Positions 1-7,784 of a stretch of 35,496 nt of DNA are shown here, piece after piece. Each line of letters begins with the position of its first letter. Positions within the stretch are counted from its first letter, which is position 1. The notes beneath the pieces are model-generated. The model worked only from the letters and a program-made list of their open reading frames with translations. It ran no database searches and was not told where the DNA came from. The translations under genes and the position numbers were made by a program. This stretch comes from Lachnospiraceae bacterium A4. GTDB taxonomy: Bacteria; Bacillota; Clostridia; Lachnospirales; Lachnospiraceae. The stretch is from NCBI GenBank assembly GCA_000403215.2, contig KE159543.1:27387-62882 (forward strand). The letters are read 5' to 3'.

Positions 1-88
1 CCCATCGGATTGTCAGTTCTCCTAAGATTTCAGGCTTTTTAGCCTGTCGACTTAGTGCGTAACCTTTTCAGTTACGAACGTGTCGCAC
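1..88 (-). mobile_element. Possible 5' end of a group II intron (partial)
   Basis: Read on the minus strand, similarity to maff2 stops after the Asn-Asp-Asn codons plus one C. The next bases are GTGCGAC, the GUGYG type of start expected of group II introns. The following sequence folds well: GTAAC (7-nt loop) GTTAC, enclosed by GTGCG/CGCAC, then a perfect CAGGCT-AAAA-AGCCTG hairpin at 31-46. The clean switch inside a proline codon fits an intron boundary. The rest lies off the left edge, so no reverse transcriptase or domain V can be seen. Another insertion type remains possible. Confidence 0.42.
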
Positions 89-185
89 GATTGTCATTGC
101 CGTAGCCCTCCATCAGATTGATAACGCCCCATACGCCAACGCCTGCTCCGATTGCTGTTACGACTGTCTTTAATCCTGTAAACAC
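72..185 (-). pseudogene. maff2: maff2 fragment (small membrane protein of an ICE)
   Basis: On the minus strand these 37 codons read VFTGLKTVVTAIGAGVG and continue WGVINLMEGYGNDN. This matches the intact Maff2 protein encoded at 19466 (residues about 10-40, including the WGVINLLEGYGNDN core). The N-terminal part is missing because the sequence upstream (higher coordinates) belongs to the serine recombinase element. The C-terminal part is replaced after GNDN by five unrelated codons and a stop, where an intron-like sequence begins. It is a second copy of maff2, in the opposite orientation to the ICE of this window, and presumably comes from another Tn1549-like element. It is not functional as seen. 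Confidence 0.7.
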
Positions 186-247
186 CGAATAAAGTGATAT
201 TTACAGCCAAATTGTTCTGTAAAATGGGATTTTCAGTTAAGAATTGT

Positions 248-1474
248 TTATTTCCTCGCTCCATCCGGCAGACTGCCGATGAAACGGTAATGAATTTCGA
301 TAGACTGGACTTTCTCACCGTCAACCTTGCGGACATCGCCCACATAGATTTTGGTAATCAGTTCCCTTATAATGCCTGCTGTCAGTTTCTGCAGGTCACT
401 GTACTGCCGGATAAGCGCAACCCACTTTTCAGCATTCTGTGTTGTTTCCCTCTGTTCGTTGCTTTCCTCTTGGAATAATGCAAGCTGCGCTTTCAGCTCC
501 CCCTGCTCTTTTCTGTACTTTGGCAGGAGTAAGTCAATCTCGTCCGCCCCCGCCTTGCCTAAAGCGTAATCTTCATAGAGTTTTGCAATGACTTTCTCCA
601 CCTCGCCCAGACGCTTTTCAAGGGAAAGCCTTTTTTCAATGGCAGCTCCGGCATCAGGCTCATTCCTGTTTTCGTGTTCCATAACTTTTTCAAGGACTGC
701 CTGCTCATCTTCCAGTGCCAACTTTGCCCACTCCCGTATGTCCTTTAAGACTGCATCATACAAATCTTTCTCATAAATACGGTGTGGCGTGCATCCCTGC
801 CTGCCAATCTTGCGGTATTCCATGCACGAACCCACATAAATCTTCTCCGCCCTCTCCGGCACAAAGGATATGCGTCTGTTGCAGGTGTCGCAGAATACTA
901 TGCCTGAAAAGATGCTTGCAAGCCCTGTCTTCTTCCTTGCTCTTGTGGGATTGGAAAAGCTTTCCTGCACCCGCTCCCACAGTTCCCTCTCCACAAGCGG
1001 CTCAAACACGTCCTCGACGATAACCCATTCCTCTTTCGGTCTTACAAAGGATTTGCCGACCTTGAAGATGTGCGTCTGCCTCTGCGCTACAAGATTCCCG
1101 ATATAGACCTCATGCTGGAGAATGGAACGCACCGTTGTGTCAAACCAGCGGTAGTTGGACGCATCATTTTCCCCCTTGTAGCCCTGCCATGCCCTCTCGC
1201 CCCGTACATGGTGCCAGTATGCGGGGATTGGCACTTTTTTCGCCCTTAGATAGTTGGCGATTGCCGCCGGTCCCCTGCCCGATGCGGACAGCTCAAACAT
1301 CTTTATGACATAAGGGGCTGTTTCCTCGTCACGCAGCAGCATATGGCTGTCGGCAGGCGATTTCCTGTAGCCGAACGGCGGCACTGTGCTGTGGTAGATG
1401 CCCGCCCTTGCCTTAGTGGTAAGGGTGCTGCGGATTTTCTTGGATATGTCACGGGCGTAAAAATCATTGAACAC
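248..1474 (-). pseudogene. Large serine recombinase lacking its catalytic N-terminus
   Basis: The 408-residue frame starts at FNDFYARDISKKIR, which aligns with about residue 138 of the complete 551-residue serine recombinase at 14513. It keeps the recombinase domain, the zinc ribbon (CDTCNRR followed by a second Cys pair near residues 195-230) and the C-terminal coiled-coil region, ending in KVDGEKVQSIEIHYRF like the intact protein. The resolvase domain with its YxRxS serine is absent. Upstream of the GTG at 1472-1474 there is an in-frame stop, and no recombinase N-terminus can be read in any frame up to parA. The gene ends about 60 bp before the maff2 fragment, which fits an IME integrated near the 5' end of maff2. 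It was cut at 1474 by a later insertion or deletion and should be inactive. Confidence 0.85.
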
Positions 1475-1600
1475 AGGTTATTGGGGAAAGGGAAAGCAAA
1501 CAGGCAAAAATCCAGTATTCATGCGGGTTTGCGGCGAGATGGCTCTCAAAAGCTAACCTCACAAAAGACAGATTATTGCACAATCACATATCGTTTCTAA
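1475..1600 (+). other. Left-junction segment of the ICE, possible gene tail
   Basis: This stretch lies between the point where the serine recombinase breaks off and the parA leader. On the plus strand one frame is open across it and ends with TAA at 1598-1600, immediately before the terminator stem. It could be the 3' tail of a gene that was cut at the junction. The peptide is not recognised. No attachment-site repeat or convincing promoter was found. Confidence 0.3.
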
Positions 1601-1637
1601 GGGAGAATGTTGATTCCGGTCACATTCTCCCTTTTTT
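1601..1637 (+). terminator. Intrinsic terminator in the parA leader
   Basis: There is a perfect 10-bp stem, GGGAGAATGT (1601-1610) with ACATTCTCCC (1622-1631), around an 11-nt loop, followed by six T residues (1632-1637). The T-run lies on the plus-strand side, so it stops rightward transcription. It sits 25 bp before the parA start. It may insulate the ICE from outside promoters, or act as an attenuator if the parA promoter lies upstream. Confidence 0.85.
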
Positions 1638-1662
1638 CATACCAAGAAACGAGGTGATTATC

Positions 1663-2484
1663 TTGAACACGCAAATCATCGCCATCGCCAACCAAAAGGG
1701 AGGTGTGGGCAAGACCACAACCTGTGCCAACTTAGGGATAGGACTGGCACAGGCCGGAAAGAAAGTGCTTCTCATTGACGGGGACCCGCAAGGGAGCCTG
1801 ACCATCAGCCTGGGCAATCCCCAGCCGGATAAACTGCCCTTTACCCTCTCTGACGCAATGGGCCGTATCCTGACCGATCAGCCGGTCCGCCCCGGCGAGG
1901 GGATTCTGCGCCACCCGGAGGGCGTGGACCTGATGCCGGCGGATATTCAGCTGTCCGGCATGGAGGTGTCGCTGGTAAACGCTATGAGCCGGGAAACGAT
2001 TCTGCGGCAATACTTGGACAGTGTAAAGGGGCAATATTCCCATATCCTCATAGACTGCCAGCCCTCCCTGGGTATGCTCACCGTCAACGCGCTGGCCGCC
2101 GCCAACCGGATCATAATCCCCGTCCAGGCGGAGTATCTGCCCGCCAAAGGGCTGGAACAGCTGCTCTCTACGGTAGCCAAGGTCAAGCGGCAGATCAACC
2201 CGAAACTGCAAATAGACGGTATTCTGCTGACGATGGTGGACAACCGCACCAACTTTGCCAAAGAGATTGCCGCCCTGCTGCGGGAAACTTACGGCAGCAA
2301 AATCAAGGTGTTCGGCACAGAGATTCCCCATTCTGTCCGGGCAAAGGAAACCAGCGCGGAGGGCAGGAGCATTTTCGCCCATGACCCAGGCGGCAAAGTA
2401 GCCGAAGGCTACGCAAATCTGACCAAGGAGGTGTTGAAACTTGAAAAGCAGCGCGAAAAAAGTAGAGCTGGCATCGGTCGATGA
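1663..2484 (+). CDS. parA: ParA/Soj-type partition ATPase
   Basis: This is a 273-residue ParA-family P-loop ATPase that, with ParB, would stabilise the excised circular element or move it at division. The deviant Walker A motif KGGVGKTTT is at residues 12-20, the second aspartate motif LLIDGDPQGS is near 36-45, and the Walker B strand HILIDCQPSLG is near 126-136. The TTG at 1663 is chosen because GAGGTG (1651-1656) lies 6 nt upstream and the protein then begins directly at the first beta strand. A GTG at 1654 is an alternative. There is no N-terminal DNA-binding extension, so it is the short Soj-like form. The 3' end overlaps parB by 44 bp, which implies translational coupling. Confidence 0.93.
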   Translation: MNTQIIAIANQKGGVGKTTTCANLGIGLAQAGKKVLLIDGDPQGSLTISLGNPQPDKLPFTLSDAMGRILTDQPVRPGEGILRHPEGVDLMPADIQLSGMEVSLVNAMSRETILRQYLDSVKGQYSHILIDCQPSLGMLTVNALAAANRIIIPVQAEYLPAKGLEQLLSTVAKVKRQINPKLQIDGILLTMVDNRTNFAKEIAALLRETYGSKIKVFGTEIPHSVRAKETSAEGRSIFAHDPGGKVAEGYANLTKEVLKLEKQREKSRAGIGR

Positions 2485-3376
2485 TCTGTTTACCACCGAG
2501 GAAAGCCGTGCCGACGCGGGGCGGGAAAAGGTGGTAGAAATCTCTTTGAGCGAGCTGCACCCGTTCAAGGGACACCCCTTCAAGGTCAAAGATGATGATG
2601 CCATGATGGAAACCGCCGACAGCATCCGGCAGTACGGCGTTCTGGTCCCGGCGATTGCCCGTCCTGACCCGGAGGGCGGCTATGAGCTGGTAGCCGGACA
2701 CAGGCGGCATCGGGCCAGTGAACTGGCAGAGAAAGAAACCATGCCGGTGATTGTCCGGGATTTGGACGATGACGCCGCCACGATTATCATGGTTGACAGC
2801 AACCTGCAAAGGGAAAGCCTGCTCCCCAGCGAAAGGGTTTTTGCCTACAAAATGAAGCTGGAGGCCATGAAACATCAGGGAGAACGCATGGATTTAACTT
2901 CCGCCCAAGTTGGGCGGAAGTCCGCTGGTAAGGAATCCAGAGAAATTTTAGCGGAACAGGTTGGGCAAAGCCGCAATCAGATTTCGCGCTACATTCGCCT
3001 GACCGAGTTAATCCCCGAACTGCTGAACATGGTGGACGAAAAGAAAATTGCCCTGAACCCGGCCTATGAGCTGTCCTTTCTCAAAAAAGAAGAACAGACC
3101 CAGCTTTTGGACGCGATGGACAGCGAACAGGCCACCCCTTCCCTTTCCCTAGCCCAGCGGCTCAAGAAATTCAGTCAGGAGGGGCATCTGTCCATAGATG
3201 TAATGCGGGCGATTATGGGCGAGGAAAAGAAAAGCGATCTGGACAAGGTGACGTTTACCTCCGACACCCTGCGGAAGTATTTTCCCAAAAGCTACACCCC
3301 TGCCCGGATGCAGGAAACCATCATCAAACTGCTGGAACAGTGGCAGAAAAAGCGTCAGAGAGATCAGGAACGCTGA
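2441..3376 (+). CDS. parB: ParB/Spo0J-type partition protein
   Basis: This 311-residue ParB-family protein partners the preceding ParA. The N-terminal ParB/Srx fold has LHPFKGHPFKV and the arginine motif GHRRHRA near residues 86-92, the CTP-binding signature of ParB proteins. A helix-turn-helix (LAEQVGQSRNQISRYIRL) lies near 170-190 and would contact a parS-like site. The C-terminal third is charged and probably dimerises. Translation starts at TTG 2441, inside the end of parA, with AAGGAG 10 nt upstream. I did not find an obvious parS palindrome nearby. Confidence 0.93.
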   Translation: MKSSAKKVELASVDDLFTTEESRADAGREKVVEISLSELHPFKGHPFKVKDDDAMMETADSIRQYGVLVPAIARPDPEGGYELVAGHRRHRASELAEKETMPVIVRDLDDDAATIIMVDSNLQRESLLPSERVFAYKMKLEAMKHQGERMDLTSAQVGRKSAGKESREILAEQVGQSRNQISRYIRLTELIPELLNMVDEKKIALNPAYELSFLKKEEQTQLLDAMDSEQATPSLSLAQRLKKFSQEGHLSIDVMRAIMGEEKKSDLDKVTFTSDTLRKYFPKSYTPARMQETIIKLLEQWQKKRQRDQER

Positions 3377-3387
3377 AAGGAGCGCCT

Positions 3388-3663
3388 ATGAGAGATCACG
3401 TTGCCAGGGAGTTAAAGGGCCACAACATACTGGCTGTGGAACGGTTTCAGGATAAGACCCGCTGGATGGTGGAGTTTTCCGTCCTGCGGCCCCGCACCGC
3501 CTACGGCGCACCCGGCGATGAAACGCGCCTGTTTCTGGACGAGGACGGCTACCAGGCCGTTCTCGCCAGCCAGAAACGCCGGGACATCAAAATCAAACGG
3601 TATGCCCGCGTCATTGAGGGGCATATCCTGGACTTCAAGCCCAAAAAGAAACGCCACCCGTAA
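3388..3663 (+). CDS. Small conserved ICE protein, paralogue of the product at 5250
   Basis: A 91-residue basic protein of unknown function. The ATG at 3388 is chosen over upstream in-frame codons because AAAGGAG lies 6 nt before it and it follows the parB stop by 11 bp. It shares a spaced pattern with the protein at 5250-5561: ERF-x-x-x-TR-x-M near the N-terminus, then R-x-FL-x-E/D-x-GY, L-x-x-Q, and a closing A-x-V-x-x-G. The two are probably duplicates within one operon. No catalytic motif or membrane segment is visible. Confidence 0.8.
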   Translation: MRDHVARELKGHNILAVERFQDKTRWMVEFSVLRPRTAYGAPGDETRLFLDEDGYQAVLASQKRRDIKIKRYARVIEGHILDFKPKKKRHP

Positions 3664-3686
3664 ACCCGACAAATTGAGAGGAAGGA

Positions 3687-3878
3687 ATGAATATGTGTAC
3701 CGTTAAGGAAATCAGAGAAGCCATCCGGGAGGACTGCCGCTCCCAGCGAAACATGGAAACCATTGAGATTGACCGGATTTTTCAAACCCTGACGTTTCCG
3801 CAGTTAGAGAGCCTGTTTGACAAACCGCCCATGCCGCCGTTTTTTCACCGGTACAGGCAGAAGTCAGCCAGCAAATGA
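3687..3878 (+). CDS. Small hypothetical protein
   Basis: A 63-residue soluble protein, unrecognised. A GAGGAAGGA ribosome site stands just before the ATG at 3687. A second ATG two codons later is equally possible. It continues the parA-parB operon with a 23-bp gap. The sequence has a predicted helical N-terminal half and a proline/aromatic-rich end (KPPMPPFFHRY). Confidence 0.6.
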   Translation: MNMCTVKEIREAIREDCRSQRNMETIEIDRIFQTLTFPQLESLFDKPPMPPFFHRYRQKSASK

Positions 3879-3944
3879 ACGCCGCAATTCTTTTACGGGA
3901 TTGTGGCTTTTTTCATGCCCTGGGAAACGAAAGGAGTGCAGAAA

Positions 3945-4844
3945 ATGGCCGTTTTTCGCGTAGAACGCACACAGGGATACACCGTTATGAGCAACTATCA
4001 TCTGCGGGACAAGAGCCTGAGCCTGAAAGCAAAGGGCCTGCTGTCCCAGATGCTCTCACTGCCGGAGGATTGGGACTACACCCTTTCCGGCCTGGCTGTT
4101 ATCAACCGGGAAAGCAAGGACGCGATCCGCTCCGCAGTCAATGAGCTGGAAAAGGCGGGGTACATCAAGCGCCGCCAGACCACCGACGCGGGCGGCAAGT
4201 TCAGCGCCAACGAGTATGTGATTTATGAGCGTCCGGTAACAGAGGAACCGCCCGCCCAACCGTTGCCCCCAAAACCGTTGTTGGAAAAACCGTTGTCGGG
4301 TTTTCCGACAACGGATAATCCGTCAACGGGAAAACCGTCAACGGAAAATCCAACGCAAATAAATATAGAGAAATTAAATACCCAAAAATCAATTACTGAC
4401 GGATCAATTACCGATTCCCTTCCCTTCCGGGGAACGGCGGCAAAGCCACCGGAACCGAAGCGAAGGGAAACGATGTCACTGACAGAGATGGAAAGTTATC
4501 GGGAGCTGATTTTGGAGAATATCGAGTATGACTGCCTCAAACAGCGGTTTGGGACCTATCGGGAGGACTTGGACGAGATCGTGGAGCTTCTGGTGGAAAC
4601 CGTCTGCGCGAAGCGTAAGACCACCCGGATTGCCGGGGCGGACTTCCCCCATGAGGTGGTGCGTTCCCGCTTCCTGAAGCTGGACAGCTCCCACATCGAG
4701 TTTGTCATGGACTGCCTGCAAAAGAACACCACCGAGGTACGGAACATGAAACAATACCTTTTGACGGTGCTGTTCAACGCGCCCACCAGCATGAGCAACC
4801 ATTACACCTCACAGGTCAACCACGATATGTACGGCGGCTTCTGA
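3945..4844 (+). CDS. Replication-initiator-like protein with HTH and DUF6017 domains
   Basis: A 299-residue protein. Residues 1-100 (RVERTQGYTVMSNYHLRDKS onward) form a winged-helix region like the replication-initiator N-terminal domain of ICEs and plasmids. Residues 105-150 are a Pro/Ser/Thr-rich linker. Residues 170-299 match the DUF6017 type of C-terminus. The ATG at 3945 is chosen because AAAGGAG lies 9 nt upstream, ahead of an in-frame ATG at 3903. The linker DNA contains a symmetric array of six CCGTTG boxes (4260-4344). This recalls RepA_N plasmids, whose origin lies inside the rep gene. By position it is probably the ICE replication or replisome-organising protein. No experimental link is visible. 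Confidence 0.75.
   Translation: MAVFRVERTQGYTVMSNYHLRDKSLSLKAKGLLSQMLSLPEDWDYTLSGLAVINRESKDAIRSAVNELEKAGYIKRRQTTDAGGKFSANEYVIYERPVTEEPPAQPLPPKPLLEKPLSGFPTTDNPSTGKPSTENPTQINIEKLNTQKSITDGSITDSLPFRGTAAKPPEPKRRETMSLTEMESYRELILENIEYDCLKQRFGTYREDLDEIVELLVETVCAKRKTTRIAGADFPHEVVRSRFLKLDSSHIEFVMDCLQKNTTEVRNMKQYLLTVLFNAPTSMSNHYTSQVNHDMYGGF
4260..4344 (+). repeat. Dyad-symmetric array of six CCGTTG boxes, candidate origin
   Basis: CCGTTG occurs at 4260, 4275 and 4290, exactly 15 bp apart. Its reverse complement CAACGG occurs at 4309, 4324 and 4339, again 15 bp apart. All three left-right pairs are centred on 4302. The innermost pair extends to a perfect 10-bp hairpin (4290-4299 with 4305-4314, 5-nt loop). 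The left boxes encode Pro-Leu and the right boxes fall in Thr/Ser-Thr codons in a different phase. The symmetry is therefore in the DNA and is not forced by a peptide repeat. It fits a binding array for a dimeric initiator. Confidence 0.65.
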
Positions 4845-4894
4845 AAGCTGGCCGTTTTTGTCTGCCCGGAACTGCCGGGAGAAAGGAATCTGTT

Positions 4895-5257
4895 ATGAAA
4901 CGACCGCTTGCGTATATCACCGCTCCCTGGAGCAAGAACCCCCATGAAAACGCGGCAAACGCCGCCAGCTACTGCCGCCAGGTGTATGACGCCGGATATT
5001 CCCCGGTCTGCCCTGTTTTGTTCCTGCCGCTGTTTTTGAAAGATGAAATCCCCCAGGAACACAAGGACGGGATCGACATCGCCAGAGATTACCTGCGCCG
5101 CTCCCATGTGCTGGTGGTCTGCGGACACTCGACCGATGAAACGGTCAAAAACGATATTGCCACCGCTGAACGCCTGCGGATCACCGCCACCACGCTGGAC
5201 GGGATTCTGACGGTGAAAGGCCAGGGCCGGGAGAAAGGGGGCGCACACCATGCCTGA
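4895..5257 (+). CDS. Nucleoside 2-deoxyribosyltransferase-like (DUF4406-type) protein
   Basis: A 120-residue single-domain protein with the look of the DUF4406/nucleoside deoxyribosyltransferase fold: an N-terminal strand LAYITAPWS, a helix after NAANAASYCRQVYDAGY, the segment PVCPVLFLPLFL, and a strand-loop RSHVLVVCGHSTDETVKNDI where this fold places its binding site. Members are common on ICEs and phages, and their substrate is generally unknown. AGAAAGGA precedes the ATG at 4895. The end overlaps the next gene by 8 bp. Confidence 0.7.
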   Translation: MKRPLAYITAPWSKNPHENAANAASYCRQVYDAGYSPVCPVLFLPLFLKDEIPQEHKDGIDIARDYLRRSHVLVVCGHSTDETVKNDIATAERLRITATTLDGILTVKGQGREKGGAHHA

Positions 5258-5561
5258 GCAAAAGACCATCGGCCAGCTGATGGAGGAAATGCGGCTTAAA
5301 GCCGGGGCGCGGGAGTATTCCGGCCATAGTTACATGGACTTGGAGCGGTTCGCAGAGGACACCCGACACATGATTATTTTTGATACCCTGACCGCTGATT
5401 CCCCTGTTGGCTGGAAAGGGGAACGCAGCCGCGCCTTTCTCACCGAGGAGGGATATAAAAAGTCCCTGGAACGCCAGGAACAGGGGCATATCAGGATTGT
5501 GAGCCATGCGAAGGTCCGAAACGGAAACCTGCGCTATGACCGGCAAGACCAGCTCCGATAG
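5250..5561 (+). CDS. Small conserved ICE protein, paralogue of the product at 3388
   Basis: A 103-residue protein of unknown function. From residue 28 it follows the pattern of the 3388 product (LERFAEDTRHMI, then RAFLTEEGYKKSL, then a closing AKVRNGNL). It carries an extra 27-residue helical N-terminus (KTIGQLMEEMRLKAGAREYS). The ATG at 5250 overlaps the preceding gene, and GAAAGGGGG lies upstream. It sits between the deoxyribosyltransferase-like and PcfB-like genes, so it is part of the conjugation operon. Confidence 0.8.
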   Translation: MPEQKTIGQLMEEMRLKAGAREYSGHSYMDLERFAEDTRHMIIFDTLTADSPVGWKGERSRAFLTEEGYKKSLERQEQGHIRIVSHAKVRNGNLRYDRQDQLR

Positions 5562-5603
5562 AGAAACCATGCAGAAAATCCATAGAGAGGAGGCGAAACA
5601 CCC

Positions 5604-6095
5604 ATGCAGGACGAAGTGGAAAGCAAAACCCTGACGCTCATTGTCAGCGGCACAAAGTTCACCGGCAGGCTGTTCAAAGCGGCGATTATGAAGTATCTGG
5701 CGCACCTGAAAGAGCAAAAGATGCAGAAACAGCGGGAAAAAGGCGCGGAGGTCAAGCCCCAGGGCAGGCAGACGGTGAAGCAGCTCATCGGGCAGAACCA
5801 GGGCGTGTCCAATCTTGAGATCACAGACCCCTCCATCAAGGCGTTTGAACGGGTTGCCCGGAAATACGGCGTGGATTACGCGGTAAAGAAGGACCGCAGC
5901 TGCTCCCCGCCCAAGTACCTGGTCTTTTTCAAGGCCCGCGATGCGGACGCGCTGACCTCCGCGTTTACCGAGTACACCCAGAAGAAGGTCCGCAAGGCGT
6001 CCCGCCCGTCTGTGCTGGCGAAGCTGAACCAGTTCAGGGAGCTGGTGAAAAACGCGGTGGTGGACCGCACCAAGCGAAAGGAGCTGGAACGATGA
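5604..6095 (+). CDS. PcfB-like (DUF3801) relaxosome accessory protein
   Basis: A 163-residue basic protein that resembles the PcfB/DUF3801 family. In pCF10, PcfB is an accessory factor that presents the processed DNA to the coupling ATPase PcfC. Visible features are the opening KTLTLIVSGTKFTGRLFKAAIM, a Lys/Gln-rich helix near 30-60, a central domain GVSNLEITDPSIKAFERVAR followed by KYGVDYAV, and a basic C-terminus. AGAGGAGG lies 11 nt before the ATG. The gene overlaps virD4 by 4 bp (ATGA), the neighbour expected from the family's role. Confidence 0.83.
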   Translation: MQDEVESKTLTLIVSGTKFTGRLFKAAIMKYLAHLKEQKMQKQREKGAEVKPQGRQTVKQLIGQNQGVSNLEITDPSIKAFERVARKYGVDYAVKKDRSCSPPKYLVFFKARDADALTSAFTEYTQKKVRKASRPSVLAKLNQFRELVKNAVVDRTKRKELER

Positions 6096-7720
6096 AAAGA
6101 CCATTGAACATCAAGAAGCTCGTTTTGCTGAACCTGCCCTATATCCTGATGGGGCTGTTCGCCACCAACTTCGGGGAGGCGTGGCGGATGGCCCAGGGCG
6201 CGGACGCATCGGAAAAGGCGCTGTCGCTAATCTCCGTCCTTCCGGCGGCTCTTGGAAGTTTCTGGCCCAGCTTTCACCCGCTGGACCTGCTGGTCGGGCT
6301 GTGCTGCGGCGCGGCGCTCCGGCTGGCTGTTTACCTGAAAGGCAAAAACGCCAAGAAGTACCGCCCGAATATCGAGTACGGTTCCGCGAGATGGGGAAAT
6401 TCCCAGGACATTGCCCCTTATGTCGATCCGGTATTCCAGAACAATGTGATCCTCACCCAGACGGAACGCCTTACCATGAGCAGCCGCCCCAAGGACCCCA
6501 AGACCGCCCGCAACAAAAATGTGCTGGTCATCGGCGGTTCCGGCTCCGGCAAGACCCGCTTCTGGCTCAAGCCCAACCTGATGCAGCTCCATAGCTCGTA
6601 TGTGGTTACTGATCCGAAAGGCACAATCCTGGTCGAATGTGGAAAGCTGCTCCAACGGGGCGCGCCGAAGCTGGATAAGGACGGAAAGCCCATGAAGGAC
6701 AAGAACGGCAAAACCATCTATGAGCCGTACCGGATCAAGGTGCTGAATACCATCAACTTCAAAAAATCCATGAAATACAATCCTTTCGCCTATATCCACA
6801 GCGAAAAGGACATCTTGAAGCTGGTGACAACCCTGATTGCCAATACCAAGGGCGAGGGGAAAGCCAGTGACGATTTCTGGGTCAAAGCGGAAACGCTGCT
6901 GTACTGCGCCCTGATTGGATATATCCACTACGAGGCCCCGGTGGAGGAACAGAACTTCTCCACCCTGATTGAGTTTATTAACGCGATGGAGGTCCGGGAG
7001 GACGATGAGGAATACAAAAACCCTGTTGACCTGATGTTTGACGCGCTGGAATCCGAGAAGCCCAACCATTTCGCGGTGCGGCAGTACAAAAAATACAAGC
7101 TGGCGGCGGGCAAAACCTCGAAGTCGATTCTGATTTCCTGCGGCGCGCGGCTGGCGGTATTCGATATTGCCGAGCTGCGGGAGGTCACAGCCTATGATGA
7201 GCTGGAACTGGACACCCTGGGGGACCGGAAAACCGCCTTATTTCTCATTATGAGCGATACCGATGACAGCTTTAACTTCCTGATTTCCATGTGCTACACC
7301 CAGCTGTTTAATCTGCTCTGTGAAAAAGCGGACGATGTGTACGGCGGCAGGCTCCCGGTCCATGTGCGCTGCCTGATTGACGAGTGCGCCAACATCGGGC
7401 AGATTCCAAAGCTGGAAAAGCTGGTAGCCACCATCCGAAGCCGGGAGATTTCCGCCTGTCTGGTATTGCAGGCGCAGTCCCAGCTGAAGGCCATCTACAA
7501 GGACAACGCCGACACCATCATCGGAAATATGGACACTTCCATCTTTCTGGGCGGCAAAGAACCCACCACCTTAAAGGAGTTAGCCGCCGCCCTGGGAAAA
7601 GAAACCATTGACACTTACAACACCGGGGAGAGCCGGGGGCGGGAAACCTCCCACTCTCTCAACTATCAGAAATTGGGGAAAGATATGCCATACTTGTTCG
7701 TGAAGAGTTCAGTTGCCTAA
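6092..7720 (+). pseudogene. virD4: VirD4/TraG coupling protein, 5' part, interrupted by IME
   Basis: This is the type IV coupling ATPase that brings the relaxosome to the secretion channel. Two N-terminal membrane segments (near residues 10-28 and 45-85) precede the ATPase domain. The Walker A motif is GGSGSGKT at 148-155 and Walker B is LIDE at 428-431. An all-alpha domain lies between them (LLYCALIGYIHYEA region, about 269-360). Host-derived sequence ends at the Lys codon 7679-7681. The last 13 codons and the stop come from the inserted element. The missing 82 residues are encoded at 18996-19244 and include the conserved MSQDELAVMDGGKCILQLRG strand, so the truncated product is probably inactive. 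GGAG precedes the ATG, which overlaps the preceding gene. Confidence 0.92.
7679..7683 (+). repeat. attL core (AAAGA) of the IME in virD4
   Basis: AAAGA here and at 18996-19000 are the only bases common to both sides of the junction. Left of it the reading frame is VirD4. Right of it is element DNA. In the reconstructed attP, the dyad GGCA/TGCC is centred on the GA dinucleotide of this core. This fits the 2-bp crossover of a large serine recombinase. Confidence 0.75.
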
Positions 7721-7784
7721 CAAATTCACATGAACAGGGACACGAACAACTGGATTCTGGAAAACTGAATACAGGAGGTCACGA

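Noticed and set aside
1732-2625. A 297-residue open frame on the minus strand opposite parA and parB
   Set aside because: Antisense shadow of two clear partition genes, with low-complexity composition and no motif.
4260-4344. Explanation of the box array by a five-residue protein repeat only
   Set aside because: A peptide repeat would give direct repeats in one codon phase. Here the right half is inverted, in another phase and encodes different residues.
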